DNA of 64,000 bases. It comes from Verrucomicrobiia bacterium. Lineage in GTDB: Bacteria > Verrucomicrobiota > Verrucomicrobiia > Verrucomicrobiales > DEV007. The first letter of the stretch is position 1. Every line of letters begins with the position of its first letter. This document shows, piece after piece, positions 1 through 8,757 of the stretch. The translations under genes and the position numbers were made by a program. The stretch lies in assembly GCA_030427505.1 (NCBI GenBank), contig JAUICH010000006.1, forward strand, positions 186,001-250,000, given 5' to 3'. The notes under the pieces are model-generated. The model had not been told where the DNA came from. It saw nothing but the letters and a program-made list of their open reading frames with translations, and did not search any database.

Positions 1-9
1 AAACTAACC

Positions 10-840
10 ATGAAAACTTATAAATACTTCATCATAACGGCTATTCTGGGAACTTGTTTGCAGGCGCCAGTAATGGCTCAGGAAAGTTCCGCCGAGGGCG
101 GAAAACGAAAAGACCCCTTCGTCGCCAAGGCGAACGCGGCGGCGGACCAGGGCACGGCGGGAGGAGCCGAACCTGAAAAGAGTCAGCCGAAGGAAAAACT
201 GGAGAACGTGTCCGTACTCGCAACGGTGGACTGGATAGAAGCGGACTACGCGAAGATCCGGAAGTTGCTTCACGCGAACATGGGCAAGGCGGACGCGACT
301 GAGATTCTGACGCAAATGGAGCGTTGGGTGAACACCGGCGAGGCAACGGTCCTGGAAAGTCTGTCTCTTGTGGCTCGAAGCGGACAGCGGGCCAAGGCGG
401 ATTCCTCGGAAGGGTATATCTACGCCACGGAAGCGGATTCGCCGTACTATCCGGATGAGATCTCCCTCCGTGACAGTCCGTTTGACGGAAGGTTTCTGGG
501 AACTCCGAGCAATCCCACCGCTTTTCAAACTCGCAATGTGGGGTCGATAGTCGAAATGGATCCAATCCTGTCCGCCGGATACACCGAAGCCTATTTGAAC
601 ATTTCCGCGGAGATCGTCCGGTTGCTGCGGACTCAACCAGCAATGGACGTTAAGGTCGATGAAGCCTACGCCAAGATCATGGGAGGCTATGCAATGCCCA
701 TTTTCTACCGGATGCAGGTGACGACTTCCGTCCATCCGGAGATGGGAAAACCCGCTCTGGTCAGTGTGCAGACGCCCTATGGGGCGTCAGACCGCCGGGT
801 ACTGGTGTTTGTCACTGTCGAGGTGCCCGGTCTCAAGTAG
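10..840 (+). CDS. Secreted protein of unknown function
   Basis: I do not recognise a family. The 276-residue product starts with a Lys-containing n-region and a hydrophobic core, with likely signal peptidase I cleavage near residue 23 (after PVMAQ). It is therefore probably exported to the periplasm. Residues 24-65 are an Ala/Gly/Lys/Glu-rich, probably disordered linker. The remaining about 200 residues look globular, with no motif I can name. The gene ends 71 bases before a histidine kinase on the same strand, so co-transcription with the two-component pair is possible, and a role as periplasmic input to that kinase is a guess from position only. The start is set by the signal peptide. Confidence 0.75.
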   Translation: MKTYKYFIITAILGTCLQAPVMAQESSAEGGKRKDPFVAKANAAADQGTAGGAEPEKSQPKEKLENVSVLATVDWIEADYAKIRKLLHANMGKADATEILTQMERWVNTGEATVLESLSLVARSGQRAKADSSEGYIYATEADSPYYPDEISLRDSPFDGRFLGTPSNPTAFQTRNVGSIVEMDPILSAGYTEAYLNISAEIVRLLRTQPAMDVKVDEAYAKIMGGYAMPIFYRMQVTTSVHPEMGKPALVSVQTPYGASDRRVLVFVTVEVPGLK

Positions 841-911
841 AGGAAAGTATTTTGGCCTTCTCTCCCCGGACAGATAGCTGATAGCTTTGTTAGTCGACGT
901 TCCTCCGAAGA

Positions 912-2507
912 ATGAAGTCCCGCGTCCCCCATCTGCTCCTGGGCCTGCTCCTGGCGGGAGCGGTGGGGGTGCTGGTGGCGGGGTTTCTGGCCGCGGAACG
1001 GAAGGAAACGGAAGTGGTGCCGCGGGACCGGGGCGCTTTGACGGACTTGGCCGTGTATCTGGCGGGAGAGCTGCGGATGCTGGATGAGCTGTACACTTCC
1101 CACCTGAAGGAATTGGCCGGCGAAACGTCCCTACGGGAAGACTTTGCCATCAAAAAGCGCTGCGAGGAGATCGTCGGAATAGCGCAGTTTTCCATTCTCA
1201 GCCGGGCTCCTGACGGGCGGCGGGACCGGCACCTGAAGGTCCGGGACTGGACCGAACCCAGGGCACCCGCCCCGTCCTTTTCCGAGAGCGACCGCCTGGG
1301 AGCGGAGGTGATCAGGCTGTCCCCGGTTTCCGCTTATTTGGACGGGTTGGATGAGTCCGGCTGGATCGACGAACCGGGAAAACCGCTGATGTACTGGGCG
1401 CGGCGTTCTCCAAACGAGATCGTGGTACTGTTAGTGAATCGCGCGGAAGTAGCGGCGGCCATTACTGGGTGGTTGCGGGAGTATGAGGGCGAAGCTTTTG
1501 AAACCGTGGCCGTGGGTGGGGGGCCAGACGTCTTTCGCGCCGGGAATGGCGACACGTTGTTCGAAGTGGCGGAAGCGGAAACCGGGAAAGGTGTCCGGCC
1601 GGACTTGCTGCTGCCGCTCCGGACGCGGTATGGCGACTGGCACCTGGAGTCGTGGGACCGGCGGGTCACCACGGTTCGCTATGACCAGCGCGTCATTTCC
1701 GGGACCTGGCTGCTGGCACTGCTCCTGGCCTTGACCGGTGTGGCGCTTTTCCGGCACCAGCGGTCAGTCTTGAAACGGGCGGCCCAGCAGGTGTCCTTCG
1801 TCAACCGGGTGTCTCATGAGCTGAGAACCCCATTGACCAACATTATCCTCAACACCGACCTCGTTTCCGAAGCACTCTCGGAAAAGGCGCTCGCGGGCGG
1901 AGGAGTCGGGCGGCGTCTGTCCCTGGTGCGGGAGGAGTGCCGGCGCCTGAACCGGCTGATCGCCAATGTACTGAGCTTTTCCGGACGCGAGCAGAACCGG
2001 AACGTCCCGCTCAGTCTTGAGACGATCGATCCGGTGGAAGTCTGTGATCGGGTGCTGGAGTCTTTTGGCGCGGTTTTGGAGCGGAAGGGACTTGTGGTGA
2101 AACGGCACTATCAGACCGCCAAGCACTGCCGGGGAAGCGCGGACAGCCTGGCGCAGATATTGGCCAACCTGGTTTCGAATGTGGAAAAGTACGCGGTTTC
2201 AGGCGGAGTGCTGGAAGTGGCCGTGACAGGCTCGGAAGAACGGGTGAGTATTCAGGTTTCCGATGCCGGGCCGGGGATTCCGCGAGCGGCGGAGAAGAAG
2301 GTTTTCACCGCGTTCTACCGGGTGGACAAGGGGGTGACGGAGGGCGTTTCCGGCACGGGTTTGGGACTGGCGATCGCACGGGACCTGGCGGAGGATATGG
2401 GCGGCGGTCTTTACCTTCTGCCCAGCCAAAAGGGGGCGCGGTTTGAAGTCTCTCTTCCGGAAGCACCGGGTAATGTGATAGACCTGCGGGAAAACCTGGC
2501 TTCATGA
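912..2507 (+). CDS. Membrane sensor histidine kinase
   Basis: Autophosphorylating sensor of a two-component system in the inner membrane. Visible parts: a first transmembrane helix at about residues 6-27, a periplasmic sensor region of about 230 residues without a recognisable fold, a second helix at about 258-278 (WLLALLLALTGVAL), then a HisKA dimerisation domain with the H-box VSHELRTPL (phosphoacceptor His about 302). A C-terminal HATPase domain follows, with the N-box near LANLVSNVEKY and the G-boxes DAGPGIP and GTGLGLAI. The stop codon overlaps the start of the response regulator by four bases (ATGA), so the two are translationally coupled and almost certainly a cognate pair. The signal sensed cannot be read from the sequence. 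Confidence 0.93.
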   Translation: MKSRVPHLLLGLLLAGAVGVLVAGFLAAERKETEVVPRDRGALTDLAVYLAGELRMLDELYTSHLKELAGETSLREDFAIKKRCEEIVGIAQFSILSRAPDGRRDRHLKVRDWTEPRAPAPSFSESDRLGAEVIRLSPVSAYLDGLDESGWIDEPGKPLMYWARRSPNEIVVLLVNRAEVAAAITGWLREYEGEAFETVAVGGGPDVFRAGNGDTLFEVAEAETGKGVRPDLLLPLRTRYGDWHLESWDRRVTTVRYDQRVISGTWLLALLLALTGVALFRHQRSVLKRAAQQVSFVNRVSHELRTPLTNIILNTDLVSEALSEKALAGGGVGRRLSLVREECRRLNRLIANVLSFSGREQNRNVPLSLETIDPVEVCDRVLESFGAVLERKGLVVKRHYQTAKHCRGSADSLAQILANLVSNVEKYAVSGGVLEVAVTGSEERVSIQVSDAGPGIPRAAEKKVFTAFYRVDKGVTEGVSGTGLGLAIARDLAEDMGGGLYLLPSQKGARFEVSLPEAPGNVIDLRENLAS

Positions 2508-3193
2508 AGATTCTTATTGCCGATGACGATCCCGTCACTCTGGACGCGCTGGAGGCCTGCGTGGCGGCGGATGGCTTTGAGGTGCTGCTCGCTTCTGATG
2601 GGCGGCAGGCCCTGAACCAATGGAAAACCCACCGGCCGGATCTGTTGTGCCTGGACATCATGATGCCGGAAGTCAGCGGCATAGACGTGTGCCGCGCGGT
2701 ACGGGCCAAGAACCGGGAAGTGCCGATCCTCTTTCTCTCCGCCAAGTCCGAAGAGGTGGATGTGGTGCTCGGGTTGGAACTGGGCGCGGATGACTTCATT
2801 CGTAAGCCGTTTGGAAAACACGAGGTGCTGGCCCGCATCCGGGCCGCGTTGAGACGCTCCCAACAGAGCGGAGGCGAGCGGCGTTCGTTTGAGATGAACG
2901 GACTGGTGGTGTACCCAAATGAACTGAGAGCTGAGCTGGAGGGGCGGGATATCGAGATCACGCCCCGGGAAGCTTCCATTCTCTCCGTGCTGTCCGACCG
3001 GGCGGGGGAGGTGGTCAGCCGGGACACCCTGCTGGATCTGTGCTGGGGAATCGATTACTTCCCGGAATCCCGGACGCTGGACCAGCACATCGCCAAGCTG
3101 CGAAAGAAGATCGAAACCGGCCCGGCCAATCCGAGCCTGATCGAGACGGTTCGCGGGGTGGGCTACCGCTTCCGGGCTGCGGCGCGGGCGTGA
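2504..3193 (+). CDS. OmpR/PhoB-family response regulator
   Basis: DNA-binding partner of the preceding kinase. The N-terminal receiver domain shows the acidic pair in IADDD, the phosphoacceptor Asp51 in CLDIMMPE, and the conserved Lys in RKPFGKHE. The C-terminal half is a winged-helix Trans_reg_C domain (ITPREASILSVL and the recognition-helix segment TLDQHIAKLRKKIE, ending GVGYRF). The length of 229 residues is normal for the OmpR class. The start ATG overlaps the kinase stop. The gene is followed by a convergent gene on the other strand, ending the operon. Targets are unknown; the secreted gene upstream is one candidate. Confidence 0.95.
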   Translation: MKILIADDDPVTLDALEACVAADGFEVLLASDGRQALNQWKTHRPDLLCLDIMMPEVSGIDVCRAVRAKNREVPILFLSAKSEEVDVVLGLELGADDFIRKPFGKHEVLARIRAALRRSQQSGGERRSFEMNGLVVYPNELRAELEGRDIEITPREASILSVLSDRAGEVVSRDTLLDLCWGIDYFPESRTLDQHIAKLRKKIETGPANPSLIETVRGVGYRFRAAARA

Positions 3194-3230
3194 TTCCTTA
3201 GATTCCGATGCGCCGAAGCTCGCGGCGGCT

Positions 3231-4070
3231 TTAGTGTGCCTGACGCCAGTGTTCCCTCAGGAAATTGGCCGTGTGTTGAGCCGCTGCGGCGGGGGCAAGA
3301 TCCGGGTCCGAAGGAGCGGACTGGTGTACGGTCAGGGGGCCGTCGTATCCGATCTGTTTGAGACCGGCGAAGACCTCTTCGAATCGGATACCGCCGCCAT
3401 CAGGAATTTCTAGCAGATCGAAAGTTACGGGACCCTCGTGCCAGGTATTCAGGGTGATGGCGCCGCCGGGATGGAGGCGCTGGTTTTGGAAATAGACGTT
3501 CCAGATCCACGGGGCCAGGCGGGCGATGGTTTCGGGGCCGTAGTCCTGGCCGCACTGTTCCAGGTTGGCGGCTTCGAAGATGAGGCCGAAATTGGGGCGG
3601 TCGATGCGCCGGAGGTTGGTTTCGATTTCCTCCACGGTTTCGAAGATGGATTGCACATGGCACTGGTGGACGAGTTTCAGGCCGCGTTCGTCGGCTTCGT
3701 CGGCGGCGCGCTGGGCGGGCGCGATGTCATCTTCGCTTTTCAGGGCCACCCGGATCATGGGGGCTCCGAGGGATTCGGCGAGGTCCAGGTAAGGCGTGAT
3801 ATTTCGCAGGCAATTGGGGCCTTTGGCGTTGTTGTACACGATGTCGAAGTCGCCGGAGATCATGGTGACGCCCAGGTTGTGGCCATCCAGAATCTGGCGG
3901 GCTTCGGTGACTTTCTCGGGTGGGGACTGGATACCGATCTGTGAGGCGCGCATGCAGATGGCGCCGTAGCCAGACGTCACCGCCAGATCGGCCAGTTCGG
4001 GAAAGGACATGATGGCTTCTTCCTTGGAAAGGAAGCCTTCAGCGATGCGGCAGGAGACAGAGAGCTTCAC
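3231..4070 (-). CDS. Sugar phosphate isomerase/epimerase (AP endonuclease 2-like TIM barrel)
   Basis: A 279-residue product of the xylose-isomerase-like TIM-barrel superfamily (COG1082 type). Members isomerise or epimerise sugars and keto-sugars, or act on inositol-type substrates, in the cytoplasm with a divalent metal. Family-like segments include KLVHQCHVQSIFETVEE, NFGLIFEAANLEQCG with the metal-ligand Glu, and a late GPLTVHQSAP strand. There is no signal peptide. It is the last gene of a minus-strand operon with a Gfo/Idh oxidoreductase, an SSS symporter and a DJ-1-like protein, which supports a role in uptake and catabolism of a sugar or sugar derivative. The exact substrate cannot be assigned. 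Confidence 0.82.
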   Translation of the reverse strand: MKLSVSCRIAEGFLSKEEAIMSFPELADLAVTSGYGAICMRASQIGIQSPPEKVTEARQILDGHNLGVTMISGDFDIVYNNAKGPNCLRNITPYLDLAESLGAPMIRVALKSEDDIAPAQRAADEADERGLKLVHQCHVQSIFETVEEIETNLRRIDRPNFGLIFEAANLEQCGQDYGPETIARLAPWIWNVYFQNQRLHPGGAITLNTWHEGPVTFDLLEIPDGGGIRFEEVFAGLKQIGYDGPLTVHQSAPSDPDLAPAAAAQHTANFLREHWRQAH

Positions 4071-4092
4071 GGCGGAGTCGTTGGTGGCTTTG

Positions 4093-4659
4093 TCAGGCTA
4101 TTTTCAGCATGCGGATGAACTCTTTCAGGACAGCGGTGTTTTGCTGATAGCCCCGGCCGGTGACGAGCAGGCCGTCCACCACCACATCTTCGTCCACGTA
4201 TTCGGCGCCACCCTGTTCGGCATCCATTTGGCATTTGGGAACGGTGGTGACGCGCTTGCCCAGGATGCAGTTGGCGGCGGTGAGGATTTCGATGCCGTGG
4301 CAAAGGCAGGCGATCGGCTTGCCTGCCTCGGCGATCTCCCGGACAATGCGGCAGAGGTCCTGATCGTAGCGGATGTATTCCGGCGCCCGGCCTCCGGAGA
4401 TGAAGGCGCCGGCAAAGTCTTTCGCGTTCAGTTTGGCAAAGGCGGCGGTGGCCCGGAGGTGATAGCCGGGGCGTTCCTGGGTGATGTCCCAGGGCACCTC
4501 CGGATTTGGCGGTATTTCATGAAGCACGGTGTGGTAGAGCCGCGCCTCCGGACCGGCGACGACGACTTCGAAATCATCTTCCGGCAAGCGGTAGTAGGCA
4601 TAAAAAGTGTCGAGCGCCTCCGTGGCGTCGCCGATGGGCATGAAGATCTTTTGGCTCAT
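4093..4659 (-). CDS. DJ-1/PfpI family protein
   Basis: A 188-residue class I glutamine amidotransferase-like fold protein. The nucleophile elbow is visible as PIACLCHGIEIL (Cys120 followed by His121), after the strand AGAFISGGRAPEYIR that precedes it in PfpI-type proteins. Family members act as deglycases, chaperones or amidases; which applies here is not evident. The gene lies one base downstream of the symporter stop and 22 bases before the TIM-barrel isomerase gene, so it belongs to the same operon. Its Cys-His pair is intact, which suggests an active enzyme. It is slightly unusual as part of a sugar operon, where repair of glycated products would be a plausible but unproven role. Confidence 0.87.
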   Translation of the reverse strand: MSQKIFMPIGDATEALDTFYAYYRLPEDDFEVVVAGPEARLYHTVLHEIPPNPEVPWDITQERPGYHLRATAAFAKLNAKDFAGAFISGGRAPEYIRYDQDLCRIVREIAEAGKPIACLCHGIEILTAANCILGKRVTTVPKCQMDAEQGGAEYVDEDVVVDGLLVTGRGYQQNTAVLKEFIRMLKIA

Positions 4660-4660
4660 G

Positions 4661-6286
4661 TCAGGGTGTGGGGTGAGAGGAAGTGGAGCTAGGTTTGGAC
4701 GGGGCGGGCCTTTTCAATGCGGTAAGGATAGCGCCGGTTAAAACGATGGAGGTGGTACCAAATACGATGGTCATGAAAGTATGGAAGGGGTTTGCCCAGG
4801 ATTTCCAGGCGGCGGGCCAGAGACTCATCTGAGAAAGCGCGAGCCATAGAATGAGGCAGATGCCCAGGGAGACCGCCACGATGGCTTGGGGATTCTTCGC
4901 GCGCTTCGAGATCATCCCCAGCAGGAAAAGTCCCAGCACGCCGCCGGTGAAAATGCCTTGTAGATTCCACCAGGCATCTAGCGCGCTCTTGACGCGAATC
5001 ATTGCCAGGGCGGTCAGCGTGCCCAGCACGCCGAAAACGAGCGTGGCCAGGTGGAGGACGCGCATGGACTCCCGCTCTTCTGCGCGGGGACGGAAATAGC
5101 GCTTGTGAATGTCGCAAAGCCAGAGCGTGGCGGAGCTGTTCAGGCTGGTGTCCATGCTGCTCATGGCGGCGGCGAAGATAGCGGCGATGAGGAGCCCTGA
5201 CACGCCCACTGGGAGGTGGTTCACGATGAAGTGGGGCAGTACTTTGTCGCCGATGTCGGCGGCTTCGAGGCTGGCGGCGGTCTTGGCCAAGGAGGCTTCG
5301 GTGACCGGTAGTCCTTCTTGTAGCAGCTTAGTTTCCGCGACTTGGGCCTTCACTTCATCCAGCAACTCCGGGCTGGATTGGTAGAGGCTGAACAGGCCGG
5401 TGCCGATGAAGAAGAAGACGGCGGAGACCGGGGGGAACAGGAGGGCGCCCAGCCAGACGCTGAACTTTGCGTCCCGATCGGATTTGGCGGTGACGTAGCG
5501 CTGAACGAAGCTTTGATCGATCCCGAAGTTCTGAAGATTGATGAAGAAGCCGTAGAGGAGCACCATCCAGAAAGTGGGTTCCTTATAAAAAAGCGTGGCC
5601 GGTTTCAGGCTGAAGCCGCCGAGATCGAACTTTTCGTGTTCCGCCGCCACGGTGAACAACTGGCCCGGACCCTCCGGCATGCCAAAGAGAATGAGCGCGG
5701 CGCAGAGCAGGGCTCCTCCAATGAGGACAATGCTTTGAACGACGTCCGTCCAGATGACCGCTTCGATCCCGCCGACCAAAGTGTAAATGGTGACGAGGAT
5801 GCCTGTTAGCAGAATGATCGTTCGGATATCCCACCCGGTCAGCGGGGCCAGGGCCAGCGCCACGAGATAGAGAATGGTGCCGATCCGCGCCAGTTGAGAA
5901 AGCAGGTAGCAAACCAGCGCGTAGGTCCGGGCCCAGGGGCCGAAACGGGCTTCGAGATGCGCGTAGGCGGAGACCTCCGTGCTGCTCCGGTAGTAGGGCA
6001 CAAACCAGCGTACCGCGATGACGGCGGCGACCGGCAGCGAGAGCCCGAAGGCCCAGGAACTCCAGTTGCCTCCAAAGGCTTTCCCGGTGTTACCCAGGAA
6101 GCCGATGCTGCTGACGTAGGTGCCAAAGATGGAAAGTCCCACCGCCCAGCCGGGCAGGGAGCGGCCAGCGGCCATGAACTCCTCCGTGTTGCCACTCTTT
6201 TTCGAGAACCAACATCCTAAGCCGAAAACGCCCGCCATGTAGGCGATGAGGACGGCCAGGTCGGGAAGACTGAGTTGAGATTCCAT
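4661..6286 (-). CDS. Sodium:solute symporter (SSS family)
   Basis: A 541-residue inner-membrane transporter with roughly 13 hydrophobic helices, typical for the SSS/SGLT family, which couples Na+ entry to uptake of sugars, sialic acid, carboxylates or similar solutes. Family segments include the early [22 protein letters not shown] around the first sodium-binding region, the [14 protein letters not shown] motif, and [13 protein letters not shown] in helix 8/9. It sits between the Gfo/Idh oxidoreductase gene (38 bases upstream) and the DJ-1-like gene, so it probably imports the substrate handled by these enzymes. Assignment to family is firm; the solute is not known. Confidence 0.93.
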   Translation of the reverse strand: MESQLSLPDLAVLIAYMAGVFGLGCWFSKKSGNTEEFMAAGRSLPGWAVGLSIFGTYVSSIGFLGNTGKAFGGNWSSWAFGLSLPVAAVIAVRWFVPYYRSSTEVSAYAHLEARFGPWARTYALVCYLLSQLARIGTILYLVALALAPLTGWDIRTIILLTGILVTIYTLVGGIEAVIWTDVVQSIVLIGGALLCAALILFGMPEGPGQLFTVAAEHEKFDLGGFSLKPATLFYKEPTFWMVLLYGFFINLQNFGIDQSFVQRYVTAKSDRDAKFSVWLGALLFPPVSAVFFFIGTGLFSLYQSSPELLDEVKAQVAETKLLQEGLPVTEASLAKTAASLEAADIGDKVLPHFIVNHLPVGVSGLLIAAIFAAAMSSMDTSLNSSATLWLCDIHKRYFRPRAEERESMRVLHLATLVFGVLGTLTALAMIRVKSALDAWWNLQGIFTGGVLGLFLLGMISKRAKNPQAIVAVSLGICLILWLALSQMSLWPAAWKSWANPFHTFMTIVFGTTSIVLTGAILTALKRPAPSKPSSTSSHPTP

Positions 6287-6324
6287 GCCGGGGGAGCAAG
6301 GGAGGAGGTAATACAGACTCTTCC

Positions 6325-7542
6325 TTAGAGCAAGGTCAGGGCGTTTTCGCGTTGCTCCAGGGGGATGGAGACGGCCTTGCCTCCCTGGCGATGGCTCTCA
6401 AAGACCGCGCAGACCATTTCCACGGTCAGGGCGGCGTCCTCGCCACTGCAAAGCGGTTCGCGGCCCTTGGTGTCCACGGACTCAACAAGGTCACGCACTC
6501 CGGCGACGTGGTTGTGCACTTCCGCCACCTTGTCCGGTTGAGTTTCTTCTTTGTTCACTCCCGCCGTGGTGATGGGCTGCCAGGCGCGGGGAACGGTATA
6601 GGGCTGGAAGGGATTACCCGGCAGGAAGTGAGCCAGGGGATCGCGGTCGATCTGGATATTGATCTGGCCTTTGCTGCCGATGAGAAACAGGCCGAAGCCC
6701 TGACCGTCCGTTTCGTCATTGGCCACTGAGTCAAAGGTGGCGATGACTCCGCTGTCCATTTCGTAGCGGGCATGCACTTCATTCCCCGCCAGGGCGCCGA
6801 GGCCTTCCGAGCCTTCGGCAATAACGTCCGCCTTCGTCACCGGTTGTCCGTCCTTCCACATGACGGCGGAGCAGGTGCGGGGCTTTCCGGCGAAAAAATT
6901 GACCAGGTTCAACACGTGCGTGCCCAGTACCCAGAGATCTTCCGCGCCGCCCCGGCGGTCACCCTTGCCCCGGCTGCGGATTTCCAGGAGTTTGCCCATT
7001 TTGCCGTCTTTGATGAAGCGGTCGATGACCAGCAGCGCGGGGTGGTAGCGGTTCCGGTGGGCCACCGCGATTTTGGTTCCCGCCTTTTCGGCGGCGGCCA
7101 GCACGTCATCCGCGTCTTTGGGGGAGCGCAGAAACGGTTTTTCCACATAAATACCGCGTGCGCCCGCGGCGATGGCGGCCAGGCACATGTCACGATGCTG
7201 GTCGGTGTGGCGGGGAGCCACGGAGACGAACTCCGGTTTCGTTTTCTCCAGCATTTCCTGGTAGCTGGTAAATCCGGCGGACTCCGGCAGCTTCAGTTTG
7301 GAAAGTTCCTTGTTCAGCCCGTCCGCGTCGCCGTCCGCCACACCCACGATCTCCGCGCCGGGGATTTTTTGCCAGACGGTATCCAGCCCATGCCCGTAGT
7401 TGCCCCGGCCGGTGTGGCCGATGACGCCCACGCGGCGGGCCGGAGCGGAAGCATCCACCGCCAGGGAGGAACCTGTGGAACAGGCGGCGAGGGACGCGGA
7501 GGTGAAAGAAGCGGTGGAGGTTAGAAATTTGCGGCGGTTCAT
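6325..7542 (-). CDS. Exported Gfo/Idh/MocA family oxidoreductase
   Basis: NAD(P)-dependent sugar dehydrogenase fold. The N-terminus MNRRKFLTS is a Tat-like twin-arginine signal, and LAAC around residues 18-21 is a possible lipobox, so the protein may be an exported lipoprotein. The Rossmann part begins [15 protein letters not shown], followed by IVGVADGD, and the EKPF catalytic-Lys motif typical of the family occurs at about residue 135 ([11 protein letters not shown]). A C-terminal alpha/beta domain completes a 405-residue protein. It is the first gene of the symporter operon. Export of this family is common in planctomycetes and verrucomicrobia. Substrate unknown. Confidence 0.9.
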   Translation of the reverse strand: MNRRKFLTSTASFTSASLAACSTGSSLAVDASAPARRVGVIGHTGRGNYGHGLDTVWQKIPGAEIVGVADGDADGLNKELSKLKLPESAGFTSYQEMLEKTKPEFVSVAPRHTDQHRDMCLAAIAAGARGIYVEKPFLRSPKDADDVLAAAEKAGTKIAVAHRNRYHPALLVIDRFIKDGKMGKLLEIRSRGKGDRRGGAEDLWVLGTHVLNLVNFFAGKPRTCSAVMWKDGQPVTKADVIAEGSEGLGALAGNEVHARYEMDSGVIATFDSVANDETDGQGFGLFLIGSKGQINIQIDRDPLAHFLPGNPFQPYTVPRAWQPITTAGVNKEETQPDKVAEVHNHVAGVRDLVESVDTKGREPLCSGEDAALTVEMVCAVFESHRQGGKAVSIPLEQRENALTLL

Positions 7543-7614
7543 TGGCCGCGATCATAGCCGCGAAGGGGCCGGGCCGGTCAAGCGGGGAAGCGGAAGGTTT
7601 TTCGTTTGGACATT

Positions 7615-8055
7615 CTACCTTTGGCGCATCGCCGCCGGGTGATCCAGGAGCATGAGGGTGCGCTCGCCATTCGGCCACTCCATCAGCGCGGTGGGAGTGC
7701 CTTCCAATAGCGCCAGAAGTTCGTCGTCGCCGATCTGACGGATGACCACCGGCTTTGGCAAGGTGGGCGCGGCGGAAACCAGTGGCGTGGATTCCACCGG
7801 AGTGGACGGGGCGGCGATTTCCGGCGCGGTTCCGCGAGAGGATTCGCGGGTGTTCCAGAAGAAGGTTCCCGCCAGAGCCAGCAGAATGGAAATGGCGCAC
7901 AATACGGTCCGGCGGCGGGTGCGGCGGCTCTGTTCCTTGCGTTTCCAGTTGAGAACATCGGCCAGCTTGGGACCGCAATTGTCTCCCGCGCCGGGAGGAA
8001 GCACGTCCTCCAGCAGATCGCGAAGCTCTGGTTTGGATTCTGGGTCAAAGCTCAT
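7615..8055 (-). CDS. Single-pass membrane protein, probable anti-sigma or sigma-associated factor
   Basis: A 146-residue protein with a cytoplasmic N-terminal segment of about 45 residues, a basic stretch (RKEQSRRTRRRT), one transmembrane helix at about residues 49-64 and an extracytoplasmic Pro/Ala-rich tail ending in a short domain. Its ATG overlaps the stop codon of the ECF sigma gene by one base (TGATG), a coupling typical for sigma/anti-sigma pairs. I see no ZAS zinc motif (HxxxCxxC), so an anti-sigma function rests on topology and position only. It could instead be an unrelated membrane protein translated with the sigma factor. Confidence 0.72.
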   Translation of the reverse strand: MSFDPESKPELRDLLEDVLPPGAGDNCGPKLADVLNWKRKEQSRRTRRRTVLCAISILLALAGTFFWNTRESSRGTAPEIAAPSTPVESTPLVSAAPTLPKPVVIRQIGDDELLALLEGTPTALMEWPNGERTLMLLDHPAAMRQR

Positions 8056-8681
8056 CAGTTAGCGGAGTTGAGTTCCTGAGCGATCAAAGTTCGCAGCCGT
8101 TTGCGGAGCCGTGCCAGGCGGCCTTCCACCGCACGGACCGTCAGGGAATGGCGCAGGGCGATGGTCTCCAGAGAGTCGGCTGAAAAGTAGCGGCGGGTGA
8201 TGAGGTCCCGCTCTTCCCCGGTCAGGACCTGAAGAGAGGCGTCCAAGGCCGCCAGCAGGGCGTCGTCAGGAGAGATCGTGGAATCATGCGCTCCGTCTGC
8301 TTTGAAGGGGTGCATCCAGACATCGGCAAACCGGCTTAATAGACCGAGGTAGCGGCGTTTGCGCCGGTTCAGGTCTATCGCGGCGTGACGGGCCGCGCGG
8401 GCCAGCCAGTTCCACAGGGCGGATTCGTCTTTCAGCGGGCGCATGTGGCGAACCACGCGAAGCCACACGGACTGGGCGATGTCCGCCGCCAGGGCGTCGT
8501 CTCCCGCCGCCACCGCGAAACAGTAGCGGTTGATTCGCGAACTCCACCGGGCGTGCAGCCAGGCATAGGCGCCGTCTTCCCCACGCTGCAAGGCCCGGGT
8601 CAGCCGTGGGATGTCCGTGAAAGAGTACGACGGAGACAACACCGAAGGCATGCTGGACTCTGCTGGTTCCGCGCGGTCCAT
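8055..8681 (-). CDS. ECF-type RNA polymerase sigma factor
   Basis: Sigma-70 family, extracytoplasmic-function class. Region 2 is seen in ALAADIAQSVWLRVVRHM and the NWLARAARHAAIDLNRRKRR segment. Region 4 is seen in LTGEERDLITRRYFSADSLETIA followed by a helix-turn-helix VRAVEGRLARLRKRLR. I place the start at the ATG at 8681 (208 residues); an in-frame ATG at 8747 would add a Pro-rich head (22 residues) that does not look like sigma region 1.2. The gene is coupled downstream to the membrane protein gene ending at 7615 and follows a PDZ-protein gene, consistent with an envelope-stress type regulon. Family assignment is firm, regulon unknown. Confidence 0.9.
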   Translation of the reverse strand: MDRAEPAESSMPSVLSPSYSFTDIPRLTRALQRGEDGAYAWLHARWSSRINRYCFAVAAGDDALAADIAQSVWLRVVRHMRPLKDESALWNWLARAARHAAIDLNRRKRRYLGLLSRFADVWMHPFKADGAHDSTISPDDALLAALDASLQVLTGEERDLITRRYFSADSLETIALRHSLTVRAVEGRLARLRKRLRTLIAQELNSAN

Positions 8682-8757
8682 AACAAAAGGATATAGCTTC
8701 GCGGGACAGGAAGCAGGCGGGGGATTGACTGACGGAGGGAAGGGCACGCGAAATCGC